Shown: positions 25,610 to 34,594 of the stretch, in pieces | How the letters are laid out: each line of letters opens with the position of its first letter | Numbering within the stretch: the first letter of the stretch is position 1 | Source: Thalassobaculum_A sp040219615 | GTDB taxonomy: Bacteria > Pseudomonadota > Alphaproteobacteria > Thalassobaculales > Thalassobaculaceae | Assembly: GCF_040219615.1 (NCBI RefSeq) | Contig: NZ_JAVJSE010000040.1 | Coordinates: 186,001 to 250,000 of the forward strand | DNA: 64,000 nucleotides | Reading direction: 5' to 3' | Made by a program: the position numbers and the translations under genes | The notes under the pieces: model-generated | What the model saw: the letters and a program-made list of their open reading frames with translations, nothing else | Databases searched by the model: none | What the model was told of the DNA's origin: nothing

Positions 25610-27310
25610 TTACCAGCCGAGGGCGTAGGTCGGGCGGCGATGGTCCGAGGCCGCCACGAGGCTGCCGCCGGGACCCGGCGCGATGGCGCAGACCGACCCG
25701 GCGAGATAGGTGCTGTCGGGCCAGCGGCCGACGGTATGGCCGAGCTTCCCGAGCCCGGCGAGCGTGTCCTCGGCGATCCGCCCCTCGGCCTTGACGAGGC
25801 CCGGGAAGGCGGTGTGCGGCTCGAAGGTGTCGGGCTGGCTGTAGGTCGCGACCCGCGGCATCTCGACCGCCAGCTGCGGCGGCATCTCCCACACCAGCAG
25901 GTTCAGGAGGAACTGGGTCATCGCCTGGATCTGGACGTCGCCGCCCGGCGTGCCGAACGGCATCGCCCGCCCGTCCGGCGCGATCCACATCGCCGGGTTC
26001 GGGGTGAGCCGCGGACGCTTGCCCGGCGCGATGCCGCTCGGATGGCTCGGATCGCCCCAGCTCGCCGAGCCGCGCGACGACGGCACCAGGCCGGTGCCGG
26101 GGATCACCGGGCTCTGATAGGAGACGTCGCTGGGCGTCGCCGAGAACGTGTTGCCCCAGCGGTCGACCGCGCAGACATAGGAGGTGTCGGGCGGCGGCGG
26201 CGGGTCGCCGGCACCGATCGCCGGGGTCCGCCGGCCCGGCGCGTCGAGCCCGGGCGGCGGCAGGTCGGGCCAGGCCCGGTCAAGGTGCAGCTGGCCGCGG
26301 CGCTCCTGGGCATAGGCCTCGCTCAACAGCCAGTCGACCGGCACGTCGACGAAGTTCGGGTCGCCGAACATGTGCTCGCGGTCGGCGAACGCCAGCTTGA
26401 TGCTCTCGAGCAGCAGGTGGAGGTGCTCGGGGCCGTTGTGCGGCAGGCTGGCCAGGTCGTAGCCCTTCAGCAGGTTGACGACCATCGCCAGCACCGGCCC
26501 CTGGCACCAGGCGTCGCAGCACAGCAGCGTGCCGCCGGCGAAGCCGGTCTGCACCGGCGGCGCGATGTTCACCCGGTAGGAGGTCAGGTCGGCCTCGCGC
26601 AGCAGGCCGCCATTGGCCTCGTGGTAGGCGACGATGCGGCGGCCGAGGTCGCCGCGGTAGAACGCGTCGCGCGCCGCCTGCAGCCCGGCCGCCCGGCCGC
26701 CCGAGGCCTTCGCCGCCTCCTGGTCGACCATGTATTGCAGCGATCGGCCGAGATCCTCCTGCCGGAAAATGTCGCCGGCCCGGGGCAGCTTGCCGCCCGG
26801 CAGATAGATCGAGGCGTTCTCGTCCCACTCCCGGTATTCGTCGGCGTGCTCGGCGATCACCGAGGCGGTCAGGCGGTGCAGCGGGAAGCCGTCGCGGGCC
26901 AGCCGGACAGCACCCTGCGCGACCTCGCCGAACGACATCGTGCCGTAGCGCTGCAGCGCCTCGATCCAGGCGGCGGGCGCGGCCGGTACAACCGTACGCT
27001 GAAGCCCCCGGGGAATCCGGCCGCCGTGCTCCCGGCAGAAGCTTTGCGGATCGAGGGCGCTCGGCCAGCCGCCCAGGCCGTCGATGGTGATGGTCTCGCC
27101 GGCCGCCGTCCGGATCATGATCGGCGCCACGCCGGCGATGTTCACCAGGTCGCTCTGCACCACGCCGAGGGCCAGTCCGCCGGCGACGCCGGCGTCGATC
27201 GCGTTGCCGCCGGCCTCCAGCACGGTGAACGCCGCGTGCGCCGCCAGATAATGCCCAGCAACTACCATGTGGCGAGTTCCGGCGACTTCGGTCTTCCAAG
27301 GATCGGTCAT
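25610..27310 (-). CDS. Gamma-glutamyltransferase-family N-terminal-nucleophile hydrolase
   Basis: 566 residues from the ATG at 27310; the frame extends upstream, but homology-like sequence begins after MTDPWKTEV. No signal peptide is visible, so it is probably cytosolic, unlike classical periplasmic Ggt. The family's N-terminal region includes HYLAAHAAFTVLEAGGNAIDA. The expected autocleavage point is before the Thr in PPPDTSYVCAVDRWGN, giving a small subunit that starts with the catalytic Thr and contains PNPAMW and GTPGGDVQIQ. Such proteins hydrolyse or transfer gamma-glutamyl or acyl amides. Upstream of the Liv operon and divergent from two amidohydrolases, it fits degradation of imported amide compounds. 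The exact substrate is unknown. Confidence 0.85.
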   Translation of the reverse strand: MTDPWKTEVAGTRHMVVAGHYLAAHAAFTVLEAGGNAIDAGVAGGLALGVVQSDLVNIAGVAPIMIRTAAGETITIDGLGGWPSALDPQSFCREHGGRIPRGLQRTVVPAAPAAWIEALQRYGTMSFGEVAQGAVRLARDGFPLHRLTASVIAEHADEYREWDENASIYLPGGKLPRAGDIFRQEDLGRSLQYMVDQEAAKASGGRAAGLQAARDAFYRGDLGRRIVAYHEANGGLLREADLTSYRVNIAPPVQTGFAGGTLLCCDAWCQGPVLAMVVNLLKGYDLASLPHNGPEHLHLLLESIKLAFADREHMFGDPNFVDVPVDWLLSEAYAQERRGQLHLDRAWPDLPPPGLDAPGRRTPAIGAGDPPPPPDTSYVCAVDRWGNTFSATPSDVSYQSPVIPGTGLVPSSRGSASWGDPSHPSGIAPGKRPRLTPNPAMWIAPDGRAMPFGTPGGDVQIQAMTQFLLNLLVWEMPPQLAVEMPRVATYSQPDTFEPHTAFPGLVKAEGRIAEDTLAGLGKLGHTVGRWPDSTYLAGSVCAIAPGPGGSLVAASDHRRPTYALGW

Positions 27311-27477
27311 GGCGGGGAGGCTCCGGGAGGAAGGCGACCACCCAACGATAGGCCGTCTCCGTGCGGCTACAAAGGGGGCAATGCGGCGGAGCATTTGCCG
27401 AATTCGCGGTCACGTTGACGCCGCCGCGTTTCTGACCTTTGCTTCCGGGGTCACGGACATGGATGTGGAGGGGTGCG

Positions 27478-28713
27478 GTGGGTCAAACGCTGTTCCGGAA
27501 CTTCCGGATGCTCGACCCCGAGCGGGACGAGACGGTCGGAGGCTTCGAGCTGCTGGTCGAGGGCGAGCGCATCCGCGAGGTGTCCGAGCGCCCGATCAGG
27601 GCCGACGGCGCGGCGGTCGTCGACTGCGGCGGCCGGACCCTGATGCCCGGGCTGATCGACAGCCATGTGCACGTGGTGCTGAGCGAGGTGTTCCTGCGCC
27701 AGCTCGAGAACGTACCGCTGACGCTCATGACCGCCCGGTCGATGGGCCTGATGCGGGCCATGCTGGACCGCGGATTCACCACCGTGCGCGACACCGGCGG
27801 CGCCGACTGGGGGCTGAAGGCGGCGGTCGACCAGGGCCTGTCGCCCGGTCCGCGGCTGTTCATCGCCGGCCGGGCGATCGGCCCGACCGGCGGCCACAGC
27901 GACGGTCGCCGCCGCACCGACAACGGACCGAGCTGCTACTGCTGCAACGCCATGGCCTTCACCATGCGGGTCGCGGACGGCGTGTCGGACGTCCGCAAGG
28001 CGGTGCGCGAGGAGATGCGCCAGGGCTGCGATCACGTGAAGATCATGATGTCCGGCGGCGTCGCCTCGCCGTTCGATCCGCTCGACAGCATGCAGTACTC
28101 GCCGGGCGAAGTGGCCGCGGCGGTCGAGGAGGCGACCAGCTTCGGGCGCTACACCTGCGCCCACGCCTACACCCCCGAGGCGATCACCCGGGCCGCCGAG
28201 AGCGGCGTGCGCACCATCGAGCACGGCAACCTGATCGACGAGGCCAGCGCGAAGCTGATGGCCACGAAGGACATGTTCCTGATCGCCAACCTGGTCGCCT
28301 ACTACGCCATGCGCGAGCGGGGCGCCGAGTTCAACATGCCGGCGGATATGCTGGAGAAGAACGAGATGGTGATCGACGGCGGGCTGCGGTCGCTGGAGAT
28401 CTGCAAGCGGGCCGGGGTGCCGGTCGCCTATGGCAGCGACCTGCTCGGCCAGCTCCAGGTCGACCAGGCCCGCGAGTTCGTGATCCGCTCCGAGGTGCTG
28501 TCGCCGATCGAGATCATCCGTTCCGCCACGCTGGTAGGCGCCCAGGTGGTGCGCCGCGAGGGCGAGCTCGGCTGCCTGCGGCCGGGCGCCCTCGCCGACC
28601 TGCTGGTGATCGACGGCGACCCGTTGAAGAACCTGAGCCTGTTCCTGAACCCCGACGCCAACCTCGCCGCGATCGTGAAGGGCGGCAGTTTCCACAAGAA
28701 CACCCTGAACTGA
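27478..28713 (+). CDS. Metal-dependent amidohydrolase, COG1228 type (paralogue 1)
   Basis: 411 residues from a GTG with GGAGGGG upstream. The result matches the start of its downstream twin; earlier TTG/ATG starts are possible. Cytosolic TIM-barrel amidohydrolase: HVH (His63, His65) after GLIDSH, a carbamylated-lysine or similar region in DHVKIMMSGGVASP, CAHAY, RTIEHGNLID and the catalytic Asp in AYGSDLLG. An unusual cluster SCYCCNA (Cys153, 155, 156) lies in the loop after the metal strand. Related enzymes cleave cyclic amides, dipeptides (Xaa-Pro, Xaa-Arg) or organophosphorus esters. Its tandem neighbour is clearly a duplicate. Confidence 0.85.
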   Translation: MGQTLFRNFRMLDPERDETVGGFELLVEGERIREVSERPIRADGAAVVDCGGRTLMPGLIDSHVHVVLSEVFLRQLENVPLTLMTARSMGLMRAMLDRGFTTVRDTGGADWGLKAAVDQGLSPGPRLFIAGRAIGPTGGHSDGRRRTDNGPSCYCCNAMAFTMRVADGVSDVRKAVREEMRQGCDHVKIMMSGGVASPFDPLDSMQYSPGEVAAAVEEATSFGRYTCAHAYTPEAITRAAESGVRTIEHGNLIDEASAKLMATKDMFLIANLVAYYAMRERGAEFNMPADMLEKNEMVIDGGLRSLEICKRAGVPVAYGSDLLGQLQVDQAREFVIRSEVLSPIEIIRSATLVGAQVVRREGELGCLRPGALADLLVIDGDPLKNLSLFLNPDANLAAIVKGGSFHKNTLN

Positions 28714-28829
28714 CGCGCCGGGTATTTCCGTTCGCGCCCGCCTGCCCTAGCCTTGCCGCTCTCCCGCCTTGGGGTCGCACCGCGCCTCTCGCCGACCCGC
28801 CCAAGACGCAATACCGAGGACGACCCGCC

Positions 28830-30077
28830 ATGGCCCCGACCGGTAGCTTGCTGTTGTTTCGAAACCTGCGCCTGCTCGACCCGCGTTTCGATGAGGCGCG
28901 CGGCGGCTACGAGGTGCTGGTCGAGGGCGATCGCATCCGCGAGGTCACGGACGGGCCGATCAAGGCCGACGGGGCCGCGGCGATCGACTGCGGCGGCCGG
29001 GTGCTGATGCCGGGCCTGATCGACAGCCACGTGCACTGCATGCACAGCGAGGTCTACATGCGGCGCATGGAAGACGTGCCGCTGACCCTCGCCACCGCGC
29101 GTTGCGCGGTCCGCCTCAAGTCCATGCTGGACCGCGGCTTCACGACGGTGCGCGACACCGGCGGCACCGACTGGGGGGTCAAGACGGCGCTCGAACAGGG
29201 CCTGATCGTAGGGCCGCGGCTGTTCATCGCCGGGCGCTCGATCGGCCCGACCGGCGGCCACTCCGACGGCCGCGGCCGCACCAACCAGGGCTATCCCTGC
29301 TACTGCTGCAACGCCTTCGCCAACCTGCGCGAGATGGTCGACGGCGAGGAGGACCTGCGCCGGGTGGTGCGCGAGCAAATGCGGCAGGGCGCCGATCACG
29401 TGAAGATCATGGTCTCGGGCGGCGTCGCCTCGCCCTTCGATCCGCTCGACTCCCTGCAGTTCTCGGTCGGCGAGATCCAGACCGCGGTCGAGGAGGCCGA
29501 GGCCTTCGGCCGCTACGTCTGCGCCCACGCCTACGGCGCCGAGGCAATCGAGCGGGCGGTGGCGAACGGGGTGCGGACCATCGAGCACGGCAACCTGATC
29601 GACGACAGCCGGGCCGAGCTGATGGCGCGCGAGGGCGCCTATCTGGTCGCCAACCTGGTGGCCTATGTGGCGATGAAGGAACGCGCCGCCGAATACGGCA
29701 TGCCGGCGGAGATGCTCGAGAAGAACGACATGGTGCTCGAGGGCGGCTACCGCAGCCTGGAGATCTGCAAGCGCGCCGGCGTGAAGGTCGCCTACGGCTC
29801 CGACCTGCTGGGCGCCCTGCTGGACGACCAGAGCCGCGAGTTCTCGATCCGCACCGAGGTGGTCTCGCCGCTCGAGGTGATCCGCTCGGCGACGCTGATC
29901 GGCGCCGAGGTGGTGCGCCGGCCCGGCAAGCTCGGGGTCGTCGAACCCGGTGCCTGGGCCGACCTGATCGTGGTCGACGACGATCCGCTGCAGGACATCA
30001 CCCTGCTCGAGGGCCAGGGCAGGCATCTGGCGGCGATCATGAAGGATGGCAGCTTCCACAAGAACCGGCTGCACTGA
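28830..30077 (+). CDS. Metal-dependent amidohydrolase, COG1228 type (paralogue 2)
   Basis: 415 residues. Aligns along its whole length with the preceding gene: HVH (His67, His69), the same DHVKIMVSGGVASPFDP, IEHGNLIDD and AYGSDLLGALLDDQSREF. The cysteine cluster PCYCCNA (157-160) is also conserved. N- and C-termini differ most (MAPTGSLLLFRN; FHKNRLH against FHKNTLN). A 116-base gap separates the two, and the polyamine-type importer starts 15 bases after this gene, so it is probably co-transcribed with the transporter. The two copies probably handle related substrates. Confidence 0.85.
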   Translation: MAPTGSLLLFRNLRLLDPRFDEARGGYEVLVEGDRIREVTDGPIKADGAAAIDCGGRVLMPGLIDSHVHCMHSEVYMRRMEDVPLTLATARCAVRLKSMLDRGFTTVRDTGGTDWGVKTALEQGLIVGPRLFIAGRSIGPTGGHSDGRGRTNQGYPCYCCNAFANLREMVDGEEDLRRVVREQMRQGADHVKIMVSGGVASPFDPLDSLQFSVGEIQTAVEEAEAFGRYVCAHAYGAEAIERAVANGVRTIEHGNLIDDSRAELMAREGAYLVANLVAYVAMKERAAEYGMPAEMLEKNDMVLEGGYRSLEICKRAGVKVAYGSDLLGALLDDQSREFSIRTEVVSPLEVIRSATLIGAEVVRRPGKLGVVEPGAWADLIVVDDDPLQDITLLEGQGRHLAAIMKDGSFHKNRLH

Positions 30078-30092
30078 GGGAGACGGGGCGGG

Positions 30093-30926
30093 ATGATGGG
30101 AACGGTCGGCATCGACACACGGGCAATCGGGCGCTGGGCGCTCCTCGCGGCGGCGGCGCTGACCCTGCTGTACATCCTGCTGCCGCTGTTCTCGGTCACC
30201 TGGCTGTCGTTCTACCGCCAGGAGATCCCGTCCTTCCCGCCGGACGGCTACACCCTGCGCTGGTACTCCTCGATCATCGACAATGACCGGTTCGTCGACG
30301 GCCTGCTGCTGAGCATCCAGCTCGGCGTCAGCGCGACCGCCATCGGTCTGGCGGTCAGCGTGCCGGCGGCGCTGTGCATCTCCCGGTTCCGGTTCCCCGG
30401 CCGCGAGGCCCTGAACAACCTGCTGCTGCTGCCGCTGATGGTGCCGGGGGTGGTGCTGGGCACGGCGCTGTACGTCTTCCACGTCGAGGCGGAGATCGCG
30501 ACCGGCGGCGAGTACGGGATCCTGGGCTCGACCATGGGCCTGCTGTCCGGCCACGTGCTGGTGGTGATCCCGTGGGTGGTCCGGCTGGTGCTGGCCAGCC
30601 TCGCGGGCTTCGACCGCACGCTCGAGGAGGCCGCCCACAACCTGGGCGCCGACCGCCTGACCACGTTCCGCCGGATCACCCTGCCGGGGATCCTGCCGGG
30701 CGTGGTGGCCGGCGCGATGTTCGGGTTCGTGGCGTCGTTCGGCAACCTCGAGATGAGCCTGTTCCTGGTCGGCCCCGGCCGCACGACCCTGCCGATCGCC
30801 ATCCTGCAGTACCTGGAATGGAAGATCGACCCGTCGATCGCGGCAGTGTCGGTGGTGCAGATCGCCCTGATCGGCGCCGCCATGCTCATTACCGACCGTT
30901 TCGTGAAGATCAGCCGCGTGGTGTGA
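30093..30926 (+). CDS. Polyamine-type ABC importer permease (PotC family)
   Basis: 277 residues, six membrane segments. N-terminal LPLFSVTWLSFYRQEIPSFPP, continuing DGYTLRWYSSI, is the PotC/PotI-like periplasmic opening. The coupling loop is EEAAHNLGADRLTTFRRITLPGI (EAA motif, read around residues 187-209). It starts just after the second amidohydrolase and is followed after 7 bases by the ATPase gene. Inner-membrane half-pore for polyamine, putrescine or related cationic ligand. Confidence 0.85.
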   Translation: MMGTVGIDTRAIGRWALLAAAALTLLYILLPLFSVTWLSFYRQEIPSFPPDGYTLRWYSSIIDNDRFVDGLLLSIQLGVSATAIGLAVSVPAALCISRFRFPGREALNNLLLLPLMVPGVVLGTALYVFHVEAEIATGGEYGILGSTMGLLSGHVLVVIPWVVRLVLASLAGFDRTLEEAAHNLGADRLTTFRRITLPGILPGVVAGAMFGFVASFGNLEMSLFLVGPGRTTLPIAILQYLEWKIDPSIAAVSVVQIALIGAAMLITDRFVKISRVV

Positions 30927-30933
30927 GAGAACT

Positions 30934-32028
30934 ATGGCCCGTCTCGAACTGAACCAGCTCTCGAAGCGCTACGGCGACTTCTTCGCCGCCCGTGACGTCA
31001 CCCTGGACGTCGCCGACGGCGAGTTCCTGGTGCTGCTCGGCCCGTCGGGCTGCGGCAAGACCACGACCCTGCGGATGATCGCCGGTTTCATCGAGCCGAC
31101 CGCCGGGACCGTCCGGCTCGGCGACAACGACGTCACCCGGCTGCCGGCCTGGAAGCGCAACACCGGCCTGGTGTTCCAGAGCTATGCGCTGTTCCCGCAC
31201 CTGACGGTCGCCCAGAACGTCGCCTTCGGGCTGGAGATGCGGAAGGTCCCGAAGCCGGATGCCGACCGCCAGGTCGCCGAGGCCCTCGAGCTGGTCCGGC
31301 TCGGCCATCTCGGCGACCGGCTGCCGCGGCAGCTGTCCGGCGGCCAGCAGCAGCGCGTCGCCCTGGCGCGCGCGCTGGTGTTCCGCCCGGACGTGCTGCT
31401 GCTTGACGAGCCGCTGTCGAACCTGGACGCCAAACTGCGCCAGGAGGTCCGGGTCGAGATCCGCAAGCTGCAGCAGTCGCTGAACCTGACCACCGTCATG
31501 GTGACCCACGACCAGGAGGAGGCGCTGACCATGGCCGACCGCCTGGTGGTGATGAGCGAGGGCTCGGTCAAGCAGGTCGGCACCCAGCGCGACCTTTACG
31601 AACGACCGGCCGACCGCTTCGTCGCCGGCTTCGTCGGCCGCAGCAGCTTCGTGTCCGGCACGCTCGAGACGCCGCAGCTGTTCCGGACCGCGGGCGGCGT
31701 CCCGGTGGCCTGCAACACCACGCTCATGCCCGGGCCGGCGACCGTCGCCCTGCGGCCGGAGCGGGTGATGGTGGCGCCGGTGCCGCTGTCCGAGATGGAC
31801 AACGATTTCCCCGGCGCGGTCGAGTTCGTCTCCTACCTCGGCGGCCTGATCGACCTGCATATCCGTCTGTCGCCGAAGGATCTGGTGATCGCCCAGATCC
31901 CGAACCGCGAGGACGGCTTCATGCCGGCGGTCGGCGACAGGGTTCACGTGGGATGGACGGCGGCCTCGGCCGCGGTGTTTCCGGGAGCCGGCGACGCCGC
32001 CGGCTCCGACGAGCTTCAGCCGGACTAG
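30934..32028 (+). CDS. Polyamine/spermidine-type ABC importer ATPase (PotA family)
   Basis: 364 residues: Walker A GPSGCGKTT, Q-loop VFQSYALFPHLTV, signature LSGGQQQR, Walker B VLLLDEPLSNLD, His switch MVTHDQEEAL, followed by a C-terminal TOBE domain (about 275-355). These are the features of MalK/PotA-like ATPases. It lies between the PotC-like permease and the binding protein, an order different from potABCD. Cytosolic motor of the importer. Confidence 0.88.
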   Translation: MARLELNQLSKRYGDFFAARDVTLDVADGEFLVLLGPSGCGKTTTLRMIAGFIEPTAGTVRLGDNDVTRLPAWKRNTGLVFQSYALFPHLTVAQNVAFGLEMRKVPKPDADRQVAEALELVRLGHLGDRLPRQLSGGQQQRVALARALVFRPDVLLLDEPLSNLDAKLRQEVRVEIRKLQQSLNLTTVMVTHDQEEALTMADRLVVMSEGSVKQVGTQRDLYERPADRFVAGFVGRSSFVSGTLETPQLFRTAGGVPVACNTTLMPGPATVALRPERVMVAPVPLSEMDNDFPGAVEFVSYLGGLIDLHIRLSPKDLVIAQIPNREDGFMPAVGDRVHVGWTAASAAVFPGAGDAAGSDELQPD

Positions 32029-32088
32029 CTGGACCGGCCGAGGAGTATGGAACGACAGACTGGCAACCAGGAACAGGGAGTGCGGAAC

Positions 32089-33153
32089 ATGGACAAGATC
32101 AGGCAAGGCTCGGGGATCTCGCGCCGCAGCGTGATGAAGGGCGCGGCCGCCGTCGCCGGCACCGCGGCGCTCGGCCGCGCCGGCGGTGCGCTGGCGCAGT
32201 CGAAGGGCAAGATCGTCGTCGGAACCTGGGGCGGCGACTACGCCCGGCTGCTGAACAAGAACATCGAGCAGCCCCACCTCATCTCGCAGGGCTGGGAGGT
32301 CATCCAGGACCAGGCCGGCGACCCGCAGCGGCGCAGCAAGATGCTGGCCGAGCGCCGGCTGCCGCGCGGCACCAGCGACGTGCAGGGCCTGTCGGCCCTG
32401 AACATGTACCAGATGTTCGAAGTCGGGGTGACCGACGAGATCGACTACTCGCGGCTCAAGAACGCCAAGAACCTGCTGCCGTCGATGAAGTACAAGTACG
32501 GCATCGGCCACATCTATTCCGGGAAGGTCGCGGTCTACAACGCCAACCTCGTGAAGACCCCGCCGACCAGCTACAAGGACGTCTTCGATCCGAAGCACGG
32601 CAGCAAGCTGGCGATCATCGACATCCAGTACCAGTACACGCTGGTCGCGGCGGCCCTGGCGGCCGGCGGCGGCGTCACCGACATGGACGGCGCCAAGAAG
32701 CTGCTGCTCGAGGTCCGCAAGGCCGGGGCCCGCATCTACCCGACCAACGAGGCGTTCGCCCAGGGCCTGGCCGCCGACGAGTTCGAGGTCGGCATCATGT
32801 GGAAGGCCCGGACCGTGCAGTGGCAGGATAAGAACATCAACGTGAAGTCGGTGGCCCCCTCCGAGGGCACGCTGGCCTATACGTCCGGCTTCGTGATCCC
32901 GAAGAACGCCCCGAACAAGGACGGCGCCTACGCCTACCTCGACGCCATGATGGAGCCGTCGGCCCAGGAGGCCTTCGCGATCGACATGGGCTACAACCCG
33001 ACCGTCACCAACGCCAACGTGCCGGCGGAACGGAACGAGCGGATCGGCTTCACGCCGGAGCAGATCGCCAAGCTGGTCGACATGGACTACGGCTTCATGA
33101 CCGACCACGACGTCGAGCTGAAGGAGTGGTGGGACAAGGAGTTCAAGGCCTGA
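32089..33153 (+). CDS. Periplasmic binding protein of the polyamine-type importer
   Basis: 354 residues from the ATG at 32089, with GGGAG upstream (a start 42 bases earlier is possible). Twin-arginine-like signal SRRSVMKGAAAVAGTA. The mature part opens KIVVGTWGGDYARLLNKN, typical of PotD/PotF-type (SBP_bac_8) proteins, and has the hinge strands VYNANLVKTPPTSYKDVFDP and FVIPKNAPNKDGAYAYLDAMM. Acidic residues suited to polyamines are not obvious in the expected positions, so opine, phosphonate or other ligands remain possible. The ligand is uncertain, the fold secure. Confidence 0.85.
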   Translation: MDKIRQGSGISRRSVMKGAAAVAGTAALGRAGGALAQSKGKIVVGTWGGDYARLLNKNIEQPHLISQGWEVIQDQAGDPQRRSKMLAERRLPRGTSDVQGLSALNMYQMFEVGVTDEIDYSRLKNAKNLLPSMKYKYGIGHIYSGKVAVYNANLVKTPPTSYKDVFDPKHGSKLAIIDIQYQYTLVAAALAAGGGVTDMDGAKKLLLEVRKAGARIYPTNEAFAQGLAADEFEVGIMWKARTVQWQDKNINVKSVAPSEGTLAYTSGFVIPKNAPNKDGAYAYLDAMMEPSAQEAFAIDMGYNPTVTNANVPAERNERIGFTPEQIAKLVDMDYGFMTDHDVELKEWWDKEFKA

Positions 33154-33261
33154 TCGCGGGCCTGGACCCTAGACCTTCCGGTCGGACGGACGCCTGCCGC
33201 GATGCGGCGGGCGTCCACGGCCACGCCGCAGTGACCGCCGCAGTGCAGGGGAACTAGCCAG

Positions 33262-34161
33262 ATGGCCGCAGGGACGACCTCCGCCGGGAAGACCGCCGCC
33301 GGAACCGTCGAGGAACGGGGCGGCTCCGCCTGGTCGGCGGCGGCACTGATCGGCCCGGCGACCTTCATCGTCGCCGCCGGCCTGCTGATCCCGATCGTCA
33401 TCCTGTTCCGCTACAGCCTGAACCAGTACGTGCCCAGGCTGCTGATGGTCGACGCCCTGACCATCGAGAACTACGTCAAGTTCTTCACCGACGCCTACTA
33501 CATCGGCGTGTTCATGACGACGGTCCAGGTCGCCTTCGCCTGCACGGTGATCTGTCTGATCCTGGGCTTCCCGCTGGCCTATGTGCTGGCCCGCACGCGC
33601 ACCCGGTTCAAGAACATCCTGGTCATGCTGGTGGTGCTGCCGCTGTTCGTCGGCAACGCGGTGCGCGCGGCCGGCTGGATGACCCTGTTCGGCAGCAAGG
33701 GCATCATCAGCGTCGGCCTGATGGGTATCGGCATCACCTCCGAGCCGACCGAGATCATGTTCACCACCGGCGCGGTCATCGTCGGCATCATCGCCGTCAA
33801 CCTGCCCTTCATGGTGCTGACCCTGCAGAGCGTGATCGAGAGCATCGACCGCTCGGTCGAGGAGGCGGCGTTCAGCATGGGGGCCGGCCCCTGGCACATG
33901 TTCTGGCGGGTGCTGTGGCCGCTGGCGCTGCCGGGCATCGCCGCCGGCGTGATCCTGACCTTCATCCTCGGCATGAACGCCTATGCCACCCCGGTGCTGC
34001 TCGGCGGCCCGGAGTTCAAGATGCTGGCGCCCCTGGTGTTCGGGCAGATGCAGCTCGGCAACTGGCCGTTCGGCGCCGCGGTGTCGTTCATCCTGATGAT
34101 CACCACCCTGGTGCTCACGGTGATCGCCAGCCTCCGCCTGCAGAAGCGCTACCGGCGCTGA
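33262..34161 (+). CDS. Polyamine-type ABC importer permease (PotB family)
   Basis: 299 residues: a polar Ala/Gly/Thr-rich N-terminal tail, then six membrane segments. PotB-like periplasmic loop FRYSLNQYVPRLLMVDALTI (residues about 50-69), coupling loop VEEAAFSMGAGPWHMFWRVL with the EAA core. It completes the importer but is placed last, 108 bases after the binding protein, instead of next to the PotC-like permease. Its end overlaps by 13 bases the end of a small convergent gene. Confidence 0.85.
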   Translation: MAAGTTSAGKTAAGTVEERGGSAWSAAALIGPATFIVAAGLLIPIVILFRYSLNQYVPRLLMVDALTIENYVKFFTDAYYIGVFMTTVQVAFACTVICLILGFPLAYVLARTRTRFKNILVMLVVLPLFVGNAVRAAGWMTLFGSKGIISVGLMGIGITSEPTEIMFTTGAVIVGIIAVNLPFMVLTLQSVIESIDRSVEEAAFSMGAGPWHMFWRVLWPLALPGIAAGVILTFILGMNAYATPVLLGGPEFKMLAPLVFGQMQLGNWPFGAAVSFILMITTLVLTVIASLRLQKRYRR

Positions 34162-34409
34162 GTCGCGGGAGGGGAACCGACGGGCCCTCCTCCGCGCAGC
34201 ACCCGGAGCCAGGGCGCGGCGTGGAACACGCACATCAGCCCGTACATCAGCACCATGCCGCCCAGAGGCGCGCCCGCCGCTCCTGACGTGCAAGGACCGG
34301 GCTGGGTGGTATCGACGACCGGCGACAGCGCCGCCATCAGCGCGAAGGTCGGCGCCGCCGCCAGCGACAGGATATCGGCGGCGACAGCGGCGTGGCGGAT
34401 CCGGGGCAT
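34149..34409 (-). CDS. Small two-segment membrane protein (unknown)
   Basis: 86 residues with two hydrophobic stretches: ADILSLAAAPTFALMAALSPVV (about 11-32, read in two parts) and GGMVLMYGLMCVFHAAPWL (about 50-68). Small proteins with this pattern (a Leu/Ala/Pro helix, a glycine-rich loop with Cys and Ser, then MYxLMxxFHxxPWL) are common single-gene membrane proteins in alphaproteobacteria and actinobacteria, without known function. It starts 10 bases after a truncated DUF899-like open frame on the same strand, and the two share a promoter region. Confidence 0.6.
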   Translation of the reverse strand: MPRIRHAAVAADILSLAAAPTFALMAALSPVVDTTQPGPCTSGAAGAPLGGMVLMYGLMCVFHAAPWLRVLRGGGPVGSPPATQRR

Positions 34410-34419
34410 GGCCGCCGCC

Positions 34420-34497
34420 TCAGTACCGGTCGTGGCGGCGCAGCCACGCCATCGTGAAGCTCAGCCACTCCTCGCGCGAAGCCACTTGATTCTGCAT
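34420..34497 (-). pseudogene. Internally deleted DUF899-like mini-gene (25 codons)
   Basis: An excellent ribosome site (AGGAG, seven bases before ATG) leads into only 25 codons. The first half, NQVASREEWL, reads like the N-terminus of DUF899 thioredoxin-fold proteins (VVSREEWLxAR). The second half, FTMAWLRRHDRY followed by a stop, reads like the C-terminus of the same family (xMxWVRHHDRY). The roughly 200 residues normally between them are missing. I read this as an in-frame deletion that kept both ends. It could instead be a chance small peptide; family recognition from such short ends is from memory and moderate. Confidence 0.5.
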
Positions 34498-34594
34498 CCT
34501 CTGTCTCCTGATCTGCCGAACTGCCGGTTGTCGGCGCAGCCCAGGATCGCGAGGCGCGGCATCGACCGGGAGTGACAAGTCTGTCGGGATTCGC

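Noticed and set aside
27267..28829. Apparent 936-residue fusion of the two amidohydrolases' region
   Set aside because: The upstream half is an out-of-frame Arg/Pro-rich shadow of the first amidohydrolase; the real second gene starts at 28830.
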